Source: UBA1764 sp045616685 (lineage in GTDB: Bacteria; Bacillota; Clostridia; Peptostreptococcales; Anaerovoracaceae). Taken from it: a stretch of DNA of 28,839 nucleotides. The stretch lies in the NCBI GenBank assembly GCA_045616685.1, contig JAZLHF010000013.1:1-28839 (forward strand), written 5' to 3'. The position numbers were made by a program, and so were the translations under genes. The notes below the pieces were generated by a model, which was not told where the DNA came from, searched no databases, and worked only from the letters and a program-made list of their open reading frames with translations. This document shows positions 1-6,323 of this stretch, piece after piece (the first letter of the stretch is position 1; the number at the start of each line of letters is the position of its first letter).

Positions 1-65
1 CTGAGGAACTGATGAATGATACATCTGTCGTCATAACTAAGGTGATTATATTTTTTAGTAGTCAT
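1..65 (-). CDS. IS30-family transposase, 5' end only (runs off window)
   Basis: This is the first 21 codons of a transposase reading leftwards out of the window from the ATG at 63-65. An AAAGGA-type ribosome binding site lies just upstream on the minus strand. The DNA is identical over this stretch to the start of the right-hand transposase at 27856, where enough sequence is present to recognise IS30-family DDE motifs; the family call here rests on that identity. Only the start is visible, so intactness cannot be judged. Confidence 0.85.
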   Translation of the reverse strand, partial: MTTKKYNHLSYDDRCIIHQFL

Positions 66-170
66 AAGACACATCCTTTCCGATGTGCTCCCTATAACCA
101 CATAATAGATAAATCCCCTTAGTATCTCAAGGTAAGTTCCCTATGCGGGAAGTTACTTAAATATTTGACT
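1..170 (-). mobile_element. IS30-family element, left copy (5' end)
   Basis: Bases 1-170, read on the minus strand, match 27751-27920 with two substitutions in 170 positions. Identity stops abruptly at 170/27751, so this is the likely outer boundary of the element or very near it. The non-coding leader contains an imperfect 10-bp inverted repeat (GTAACTTCCC / GGGAACTTAC, one mismatch) around 132-156, which could shield the transposase from outside transcription. The far end and the terminal inverted repeats are outside the window, so the exact end is inferred from the loss of similarity. Confidence 0.85.
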
Positions 171-384
171 ACTATTTATACAGTATACATTTTATTCCAT
201 AATGGGGGGGGCGTCAAGGATGTCAATAGTTGGAATTACAAAACATTCAAAGGAAATTATTCTGCTATAGAACCAATAACAGCTTAGATACAAAGAACAT
301 AAAGAAGCAGGACTTGCAGGTAAGTAAAATTTATATACAAAGATGCGTGGACGTATGTCCCGCTACATCATCTAACTCTGGATC
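171..384. other. Intergenic stretch, no gene seen
   Basis: AT-rich sequence between the IS30 end and the ATPase 3' hairpin. It contains a G8 run at 204-211. On the minus strand this run lies between a TTGACG box (212-217) and a TAAAAT box (189-194) spaced 17 nt, pointing into the IS element. No open reading frame with a ribosome binding site or recognisable family was seen. It may be degraded flanking DNA. Confidence 0.5.
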
Positions 385-388
385 AAAA

Positions 389-440
389 AAATAAAAAGCA
401 TGCAAAATCATAAATTTCATAAATTTGCATGCTTTTTTCA
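389..440 (-). terminator. Hairpin of the GCATGC-pair family, likely ATPase terminator
   Basis: Two GCATGC palindromes (398-403 and 427-432) are 29 bp apart and flanked by A-runs and T-runs. The whole element folds as a long A/T-rich stem with GCATGC near its base. Read on the minus strand it is followed by a run of T broken by one A, so it can serve as intrinsic terminator for the ATPase gene ending at 490; it could work in both directions. The same paired motif recurs at 1891-1925 and, as an array, at 9140-9441. Confidence 0.6.
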
Positions 441-489
441 TATCTTGCTTCGTCGCGAGTCATTTCGTGGGCCGTCTTATTTGAACTAG

Positions 490-1653
490 TTATTCTATGC
501 TACCCCACGCCGTCCATGAAACATACTGTACTCCATTTATTTCGCAATTTATATCACCAAGATAAAATACATAGCAAGCTGTTTCGGATTTTCTCATTTT
601 TGCATATTGTTTAACATTTGAAGAAAGCTTTTTCTCTGTCTCACTTCTGCTTTTAATTTCTATCGCAAAAGTGTGTTTCCAATCGGCAATCATATCTACT
701 TCAAAGCCATTCTTATCCCTATAATATGTGAGATTAGTTTTCTTTGCATTGTTTAAGCGCGATTTTAATAGTTCCGAAACTGCGGCAGTTTCTACAACAG
801 CTCCCTTATGATCATTTAACAACAACTCTTCTTTCGATTCCAATCTAAGCAAATGGCACATTAACCCGGGATCCCAAAAGTATAGCTTAGGGGTCTTCAC
901 AATCCTTCTTCCAAGATTGTTGCTGTCAGGTTCAATAAAATGAATAATATATGAAGCCTCGAGAATTGAACACCACTTCTTTATAGTTATTGCAGAAACT
1001 CCGATATCTCGAGACATGCCATCATAATTGACAATCTGCCCGCTATATAACGCACATAACTGAATAAACTTTCTAAAAGCATTTACATTCGCAGGATTAA
1101 TTTGATCCTTTACATCCAGATCAAGATACGTATCAATATAGTTTTCAAACCAATCATCGACATTGAAATGCTTTTGAGAATCGTGCAAAGGAGGATACAA
1201 ACCTTTAAAAAAGATATCATAAGGATCATCAGTGAGTAGCCCGGCATCTTTTAGTTCCGATATTGAAAACGGCATCAGTTTAAGAAGCCCAATCCGGCCA
1301 GCTAAACTATCCGTAATATTTTCTTTCAAACGAAATTGGCTTGAGCCAGTCAGTATATACTTTCCGGGGGTATATGCATCTTTATCCACAATCAGTTTAA
1401 TTGCATCAAATATTTCTGGAACCTTTTGTGCTTCGTCTATAATCAGCCCATCAGGAAAAGCTTTAAGAAAATCAATAGGATTTGATTTAGCTAATTCTCG
1501 ATAATTTTTATCATCAAAGGATATATATTTTTTATTAGGAAATGATGCTTGCGCCAAAGTTGACTTACCACTTTGTCTTGGCCCTGTAATCGCAATTACT
1601 GGAAATTGTGCCGAAAGCCGCATTAGCGCATCATATGATCTTCTCTTAATCAT
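490..1653 (-). CDS. AAA-type ATPase with DUF4143-like C-terminal domain
   Basis: 387 aa. The N-terminal P-loop domain shows Walker A GPRQSGKST (about residues 24-32), Walker B LIIDEAQ (70-76) and a sensor-1-like LTGSSQF (101-107). A central segment around RDIGVSAITIKKW looks like a winged helix-turn-helix. The C-terminal part (YYRDKNGFEVDMI followed by AIEIKSR) has the D...ExK pattern of the restriction-endonuclease-like DUF4143 fold. These proteins are common in anaerobes, often in variable regions; their cellular role is not established. The start is fixed by AGGAG 7 nt upstream. It lies between an IS30 end and a chimeric remnant of itself, and its promoter carries four spaced repeats, suggesting tight regulation. 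Family call is firm; function is unknown. Confidence 0.88.
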   Translation of the reverse strand: MIKRRSYDALMRLSAQFPVIAITGPRQSGKSTLAQASFPNKKYISFDDKNYRELAKSNPIDFLKAFPDGLIIDEAQKVPEIFDAIKLIVDKDAYTPGKYILTGSSQFRLKENITDSLAGRIGLLKLMPFSISELKDAGLLTDDPYDIFFKGLYPPLHDSQKHFNVDDWFENYIDTYLDLDVKDQINPANVNAFRKFIQLCALYSGQIVNYDGMSRDIGVSAITIKKWCSILEASYIIHFIEPDSNNLGRRIVKTPKLYFWDPGLMCHLLRLESKEELLLNDHKGAVVETAAVSELLKSRLNNAKKTNLTYYRDKNGFEVDMIADWKHTFAIEIKSRSETEKKLSSNVKQYAKMRKSETACYVFYLGDINCEINGVQYVSWTAWGSIE

Positions 1654-1668
1654 TATTTGATCTCCTAG

Positions 1669-1760
1669 GATATTCCAAAGTCAAGATTTAGGATATTCCA
1701 AAGTATATCATCAAGATATTCCAAAGTCAAGGTTTAGGATATTCCAAAGTTTGCCTGCTA
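1669..1760 (-). promoter_or_regulatory. Four 23-bp-spaced repeats over the ATPase promoter
   Basis: The 13-bp word GATATTCCAAAGT (ACTTTGGAATATC on the coding strand) occurs exactly four times, starting at 1669, 1692, 1715 and 1738, so the period is exactly 23 bp, near two helical turns. On the minus strand a promoter with TTGACT (1725-1730), a 17-nt spacer and TATACT (1702-1707) lies inside the array: repeat 3 covers the spacer and repeat 2 overlaps the -10 box. This is the layout of a multi-site operator. The binding protein is unknown; the ATPase itself, with its HTH-like segment, is one candidate. Confidence 0.75.
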
Positions 1761-1844
1761 TAATGTCAAAGAACCTTTGTTATAATTACAACACTCTATT
1801 ACCAGTCTATTTTATGATGGTTTGAAAATTAACAGATATTATTT
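1761..1844. other. Intergenic stretch, no gene seen
   Basis: AT-rich spacer between the repeat operator and the chimeric remnant. Two TATAAT hexamers occur on the plus strand, but neither has a convincing -35 partner. No coding potential was seen. Confidence 0.4.
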
Positions 1845-2039
1845 CTACATCATCAAACACGCATCTAACTTTGGATTAAAAAAATAAAAAGCATGCAAGA
1901 TCATGAATTTCATAAATTTGCATGCTTTTTTCATGTCTTGCTTCGTCTATAATCAGCCCATCAGGAAAAGCTTTAAGAAAATCAATAGGATTTGATTTAG
2001 CTAATTCTCGATAATTTTTATCATCAAAGGATATATATT
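1845..2039 (-). pseudogene. Chimeric remnant of the DUF4143 ATPase plus its 3' hairpin
   Basis: Bases 1939-2039 are a perfect 101-bp copy of 1429-1529, the part of the ATPase gene encoding residues about 42-75 including Walker B. Bases 1845-1947 resemble 363-454, the region with the GCATGC-pair hairpin downstream of that gene, with five substitutions in the aligned part and an 11-nt insertion. The two parts join at TGCTTCGTC, a 9-bp word present in the intact locus both in the coding region (1429-1437) and in the 3' flank (446-454). The simplest reading is a duplicate of the gene that lost most of its body by deletion between these short repeats. It encodes nothing complete. Confidence 0.75.
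1884..1932. repeat. GCATGC paired-palindrome element
   Basis: GCATGC at 1891-1896 and 1920-1925, again 29 bp apart, flanked by A-rich sequence on the left and T-rich on the right. The pair can fold as one stem-loop and could terminate transcription in either direction, although it now sits inside a remnant. Confidence 0.6.
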
Positions 2040-2043
2040 AATC

Positions 2044-2059
2044 TGTTGCAAATGCAACA
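2044..2059 (-). terminator. Weak hairpin after the FAD-protein gene
   Basis: TGTTGC and GCAACA flank a 4-nt loop directly after the stop codon at 2063-2065. The stem is only 6 bp and there is no clear T-run, so termination here is doubtful. Confidence 0.3.
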
Positions 2060-2062
2060 ATA

Positions 2063-3433
2063 CTATTTTCCGCAGATAAACCTTGCAACATGAACACCAG
2101 AAGCTGACGCATGGCTTAAACTGTGAGTAACTCCAGAGCCATCACCAATTACAAACAAACCTTTGCATGCTGTCTGAAGGTTATTGTCGAGTTTAACTTC
2201 CATGTTATAGAATTTAACTTCCACACCGTATAAAAGCGTATCGTCGTTTGCTGTCCCCGGAGCAATCTTATCCAAAGCATAAATCATTTCTGTAATATCA
2301 TCTAAAATTCTCTTTGGCATTACAAGACATAAATCACCCGGAGTCGCATTAAGTGTCGGAACCAAGAAACTCTCTTTAAGACGGCTTTCGTTAGTTCTGC
2401 GGCCGCGAACGAGATCGCCAAAACGCTGAACGATGACCCCGCCTCCAAGCATGTTTGAAAGCCTAGCAATTGATTCGCCGTATCCATTAGAATCTTTAAA
2501 AGGTTCTGTAAAATGTTTTGAAACAAGAAGTGCGAAATTTGTATTATTTGTCTTAAGCTTTGGATCTTCGTATGAATGTCCGTTAACTGTTACGATACCG
2601 TTTGTGTTTTCTGTTACGACTTCGCCATAAGGATTCATGCAGAATGTGCGAACGAGATCCTGATACTGTTTTGTTCTATATACAATCTTGCTTTCGTAAA
2701 GTTCATCTGTAATGTGCTTGAAAATCTCGCCAGGAATTTCGACACGAACACCAAGGTCTACACGATTTGACTTTGTTTCAAGATTAAGTTCGCTGCAAAC
2801 CTTTTCCATCCAAGAAGAACCAGATCTGCCGACTGATACAATGCATTTCTTTCCGAAGAAATCATCCTTCTCGCAAGCTACAACATAACCACCATTTTCA
2901 CCGCGAATTGTATTTGCTACTGTATAAAAGTAAAAATCAACTTTATCCTTTAAATAGTTATAGATGTTGCCAAGAACTTCTTTGTTGATGTCTGTTCCAA
3001 GATGACGAACCTGAGCATCTTGAAGATACAGTTCATTCTGAAGGCAAAGTGTCTTAAACTTGCTATCAGCAGTTGAGTATATTTTTGTGCCTGCACCACC
3101 ATTGATGCAATTAATTTGATCAACATAATTCATCAACTCGGTTGCGCGGTCTTTGCCAATGTATTCGTAAAGTGTGCCACCAAAGTCATTAGTAATGTTA
3201 TATTTGCCGTCCGAAAATGCACCGGCTCCGCCGAAGCCTGTCATAATTGCACAATGATCGCAGTTGGCACATTTGTCAACTTTGCCATCAACAATTGGGC
3301 AATGTCTATCTTCGAGTGGACTGCCACTTTCAAGAACTGCTATCTTAAGTTTTGAATCGAGTTTGCTAAGCTCATATGCAGAGAAAATTCCGCCTGGGCC
3401 AGCACCGATAATTACGATGTCATACTTTTTCAT
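2063..3433 (-). CDS. FAD-dependent oxidoreductase, COG2509-like
   Basis: 456 aa. The N-terminus has a dinucleotide-binding motif (VIIGAGPGG, about residues 6-14) followed by a cysteine-rich KCANCDHC stretch (about 51-58) running into a glycine-rich GFGGAGAFSDGK, a pattern I associate with the uncharacterised FAD dehydrogenases of COG2509. The C-terminus has a second FAD-contact motif (GLFVIGDGSG) and ends in a helix with HASASG. The reaction is unknown. The start at 3433 is chosen because AGGAG lies 7 nt upstream; the open frame continues to 3484, but that part is the tRNA-Thr gene. It is the last gene of the secA-to-FAD run. Confidence 0.82.
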   Translation of the reverse strand: MKKYDIVIIGAGPGGIFSAYELSKLDSKLKIAVLESGSPLEDRHCPIVDGKVDKCANCDHCAIMTGFGGAGAFSDGKYNITNDFGGTLYEYIGKDRATELMNYVDQINCINGGAGTKIYSTADSKFKTLCLQNELYLQDAQVRHLGTDINKEVLGNIYNYLKDKVDFYFYTVANTIRGENGGYVVACEKDDFFGKKCIVSVGRSGSSWMEKVCSELNLETKSNRVDLGVRVEIPGEIFKHITDELYESKIVYRTKQYQDLVRTFCMNPYGEVVTENTNGIVTVNGHSYEDPKLKTNNTNFALLVSKHFTEPFKDSNGYGESIARLSNMLGGGVIVQRFGDLVRGRRTNESRLKESFLVPTLNATPGDLCLVMPKRILDDITEMIYALDKIAPGTANDDTLLYGVEVKFYNMEVKLDNNLQTACKGLFVIGDGSGVTHSLSHASASGVHVARFICGK

Positions 3434-3453
3434 TTTGTTTCTCCTGTTATGTT

Positions 3454-3529
3454 TGGAGCTGGTGGCGGGACTCGAACCCGCCACAGCCTGATTACGAATC
3501 AGGTCCTCTACCTGATGAGGTACACCAGC
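3454..3529 (-). tRNA. tRNA-Thr (anticodon CGT)
   Basis: Cloverleaf on the minus strand: acceptor arms GCTGGTG and CACCAGC, a TTCGAGT T-loop closed by GGCGG/CCGCC, and an anticodon stem CCTGA/TCAGG holding loop TTCGTAA, so the anticodon is CGT, reading ACG. The 3' CCA is encoded (3454-3456). The 5' end abuts the stop codon of the HAD gene (3530-3532), and the FAD-protein gene begins 21 nt beyond the 3' end, so the tRNA is probably cut from a longer mRNA. Confidence 0.95.
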
Positions 3530-4174
3530 TTAAATTATGTCTAACAATTCTTTTGGTTTATAGATTGTATATTCTGCACGATTTTCTCCGAAGCGCTCCT
3601 TTGCCGGCAAGCAAACTGTCCAATCAACGAGGACGGCTTTGACTCCGGCATTGTGGGCACACTTAATATCATTTTTGCTGTCACCAACCATAATCGCATC
3701 TCTTGGCTTAATACCGAGCTTTTCTAAAGCGATGAGAACTGGTGCAGGGTCTGGTTTATGTGCACTTGTATCTTCAGCAGAGACAAAAGCATCAAACATG
3801 GAGATCATCCCGAATTTCTTTAGTCCGACCAAGGTCTGAGACTTAATACGGCTTGTCACAATCGCAGTCATATAACCGCGCTCATTTAGTTCAGCAACAA
3901 GCTCTTTCATTCCGTCAAAAAGTACAATTTCTTCTTCGAAATATGTTTTTTGATAGTCTCTAAAATTAACAAGAACTTCATTGATGTTTTCGTTAGGAAA
4001 GCGCTCGCTTAAAGTATCGACTAAAACTTCGCCAAAGGTACCAACAATTTCTTCATCGCGGCACTCGCGTCCAAGATACATCTTATAGATATATCTCCAG
4101 GATTTCAAAATTATTTCATTTGTATCTGCGATTGTGCCATCGAAATCGAAAAGCACCGCTTTAAATTTCTTCAT
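3530..4174 (-). CDS. HAD-superfamily phosphatase (PpaX/Gph-like)
   Basis: 214 aa. All four HAD motifs are visible: DFDGT (residues 10-14, nucleophile and acid/base aspartates), a VTSR segment for motif II, the motif III lysine in HKPDPAP, and GDSKNDIKCA for motif IV. The helical cap between motifs I and II makes this a subclass I phosphatase like pyrophosphatase PpaX or phosphoglycolate phosphatase. The substrate cannot be set from sequence. The start overlaps the end of the upstream permease gene by 14 nt, implying translational coupling, and the stop codon touches the tRNA gene. Confidence 0.87.
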   Translation of the reverse strand: MKKFKAVLFDFDGTIADTNEIILKSWRYIYKMYLGRECRDEEIVGTFGEVLVDTLSERFPNENINEVLVNFRDYQKTYFEEEIVLFDGMKELVAELNERGYMTAIVTSRIKSQTLVGLKKFGMISMFDAFVSAEDTSAHKPDPAPVLIALEKLGIKPRDAIMVGDSKNDIKCAHNAGVKAVLVDWTVCLPAKERFGENRAEYTIYKPKELLDII

Positions 4175-5240
4175 TTAATGATTTGAATAAATGAATTAAA
4201 CCTGTGTCGTTTAATTTTTTAATTACAACTAAAGTAAATGGGACGATGATAATGCCAAGAGGACCAAGTGCTATAGCTCCAAGGAAGATTGACATTAACA
4301 TCAGCACTGGATGAACACCAATGCTTTCACCAACAATCTTTGGCTCGATAATATTTCTAATTACCGTGATTATGATATACATAATTGCAAGACCGATGCC
4401 CATCTTTGTGTTTCCAAGAATAAATTCAATGATAAACCAAGGGATTACAATGCCTCCTGTGCCAAGTGCAGGCAAGATATCAAAGATTGCAATAACCAAT
4501 GCAACTACTGTTGGGCTATCAACGTTTAAAATTCTAAGTCCAATATTAAGCTCTACAAATGTTATTGACATAATCAAAAGGTAACTTCCAATTAATTTCA
4601 AAATGCTTGAACCTAAATATTCTTTAGAGCTTACGATTATCTGCTGCTGATTTGGCGAAAATTGTTTCATGAAGAATGTTGAAATTCTCGAATAATCCAT
4701 TGAGATAAAGAAGCTACTGATAATCATAAAAATTGTACCAATGGCAACTCTCGGGACGCCTATGGCAAAGTCTTTAGCAAATGACACGGCGCTACTTGAA
4801 ATAGATCCAATTGATGAGTACAGCGCGCTGATAATTCTTTCACCAATCGCTTGGAGGTATTCTGCGCTTTCCTTGTCATCAGCCCAAGATTTAATCCATG
4901 CAAATACATCTTCAAGTGCCGGAGCAATTCTTTCAGAATAAAGTGTCGGCAATGTTGCAGACCAATCGACAACTGCTAAAACAGCTTTCATAATTACAAG
5001 CACTACAACGCCTGCAAAAACTAAATAAAAGAGCAAAGTAATCAATGCAGCTGCGCCTTTTTCTGGAATGTGAAGTTTTCTTGTCACAAACAGAGTTGGT
5101 CTTCTTGTGATAAGTGCAACTAAAAGAGCAATTGCAAAAGGCCATGCAATATAGATTACGTAACGGAAAAATACGTAATAAATTGCGATGCATAATGCAA
5201 AATATAGTGCCTTAATTAAGAAATCTTTTTTCTCTTGCAT
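4161..5240 (-). CDS. AI-2E family membrane permease
   Basis: 359 aa with about seven or eight hydrophobic segments: a pair at residues 10-50, one near 60-85, and a dense cluster from about 165 to the C-terminus containing the glycine/proline-rich DILPALGTGGIVIPW and the closing EPKIVGESIGVHPVLMLMSIFLGA, which is characteristic of the AI-2E exporter/PerM/YtvI family. Relatives include the sporulation protein YtvI and Na+/H+-type exporters; which applies is not clear. Its ATG shares one base with the prfB stop codon (TAATG), so the two are translationally coupled. Confidence 0.85.
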   Translation of the reverse strand: MQEKKDFLIKALYFALCIAIYYVFFRYVIYIAWPFAIALLVALITRRPTLFVTRKLHIPEKGAAALITLLFYLVFAGVVVLVIMKAVLAVVDWSATLPTLYSERIAPALEDVFAWIKSWADDKESAEYLQAIGERIISALYSSIGSISSSAVSFAKDFAIGVPRVAIGTIFMIISSFFISMDYSRISTFFMKQFSPNQQQIIVSSKEYLGSSILKLIGSYLLIMSITFVELNIGLRILNVDSPTVVALVIAIFDILPALGTGGIVIPWFIIEFILGNTKMGIGLAIMYIIITVIRNIIEPKIVGESIGVHPVLMLMSIFLGAIALGPLGIIIVPFTLVVIKKLNDTGLIHLFKSLNEEI

Positions 5241-6323
5241 TAACTTATTCCCTCGCTTAATGCTGCGTTAATAAATCCGTCAAGTTTTCCATCAAGAACA
5301 GCATCTGCATTACTGGTCTCGAATCCCGTTCTTGCATCTTTTACTAATGTGTATGGATGCAAGAAATAATTTCTAATTTGGCTGCCCCAGGTAATCTGAC
5401 TGTGATCACCTGTGATATCGCCAATCTTTTCTTTATGTTCTTGCTTTGCGATTGCATACAACTTTGAGTATAGCATACGCATAGCAAAATTTTTATTTTG
5501 AAGTTGCGATCTTTCGTTTTGACAAGTTACTACAATTCCTGTTGGAATATGTGTAATTCTGATGGCGGAGTCTGTCTTATTGACATGCTGGCCTCCGGCA
5601 CCAGAGCTTCTATAAGTATCGATACGAAGATCTTTTTCATCGATATCGATTTCGATGTCTTCTGAAAGTTCTGGAATTACATCAACACTGGCAAAGCTCG
5701 TCTGGCGCTTGCCGTTTGCGTTATAAGGACTGATGCGAACTAGTCTGTGAACTCCGCGCTCAACCTTTAAATATCCATAGGCGTAGTCACCTTCAATCAG
5801 AAGTGTTGCGGACTTGATTCCTGCTTCTGGATCTGGCTGGTGGTCAAGAAGTTTGACCGTCCATCCTTTAGTTTCGCAATATCTTACATACATTCTAAGA
5901 AGCATATCGGCCCAATCTTGAGCATCGAGCCCGCCGGTTCCTGAATTAATTTTCAGAATTGCATTGTTTTTGTCGTATTCGTCGCTAAGCAGAGTCTTTA
6001 CATTAAGCTCTTTACTAAGCTCGTCAAATGCGTTGTAACTTTCAAGAGCTGCTTCGGCTTCATCAAGTTCGACAAAGTCTAATGCATCTTGCAGAAGTTT
6101 TTCACAATTTGTATATTCAGCAATTTGGTTTTCGACGTTTGTTTTTTCTTTAAGAACTTTGTTTGCTCTTTCAACGTCGTCCCAAAAACCTTCAGTAGAA
6201 ATTTCGAATTCTAAATCCTGCAACTTAAAACGTTTTGCGTCGACGTCAAAGAGAGTCCTTAAGTTTCCTTAAGGTCTCCTGTCCCTTAGCTATGTCGTTT
6301 TTAAGATTATCTGCAATTATCAT
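5240..6323 (-). CDS. prfB: Peptide chain release factor 2, programmed +1 frameshift
   Basis: RF2 ends translation at UGA and UAA. The first frame runs from the ATG at 6321-6323 for 25 codons to CTT, followed in frame by TGA; the word CTTTGAC is at 6245-6251. A +1 slip on CTT reads GAC next and continues for 335 codons, giving 360 aa. An AAGGA lies a few bases before the slip site and can act as the internal stimulator. The catalytic GGQ is in SGAGGQHVNKTDSA. The anticodon-like tripeptide, usually SPF, is SPY here (codons 5723-5731). The ATG overlaps the secA stop (TAATG), as is common for secA-prfB. An ORF caller will wrongly begin this gene at the TTG at 6223. Confidence 0.95.
6245..6251 (-). 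promoter_or_regulatory. RF2 autoregulatory frameshift site (CTT TGA C)
   Basis: Minus-strand CTTTGAC after 24 in-frame codons. When RF2 is scarce, slow termination at TGA lets the ribosome slip +1 on CTT and make full-length RF2; when RF2 is plentiful a 25-residue peptide is released. The downstream frame carries the entire conserved protein, which confirms the site. Confidence 0.93.

Noticed and set aside
231..345. Remnant of a protein gene in the short open stretches after the left IS30 copy
   Set aside because: Frames are under 30 codons, have no ribosome binding site and match nothing I recognise.
3434..3484. Longer N-terminus for the FAD-protein gene
   Set aside because: The extension is the tRNA-Thr sequence read in frame; the ATG at 3433 has a proper ribosome binding site.
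5240..6223. prfB as a truncated 327-aa gene starting at TTG
   Set aside because: The missing N-terminus is present upstream in another frame, joined by the canonical CTTTGAC frameshift site.
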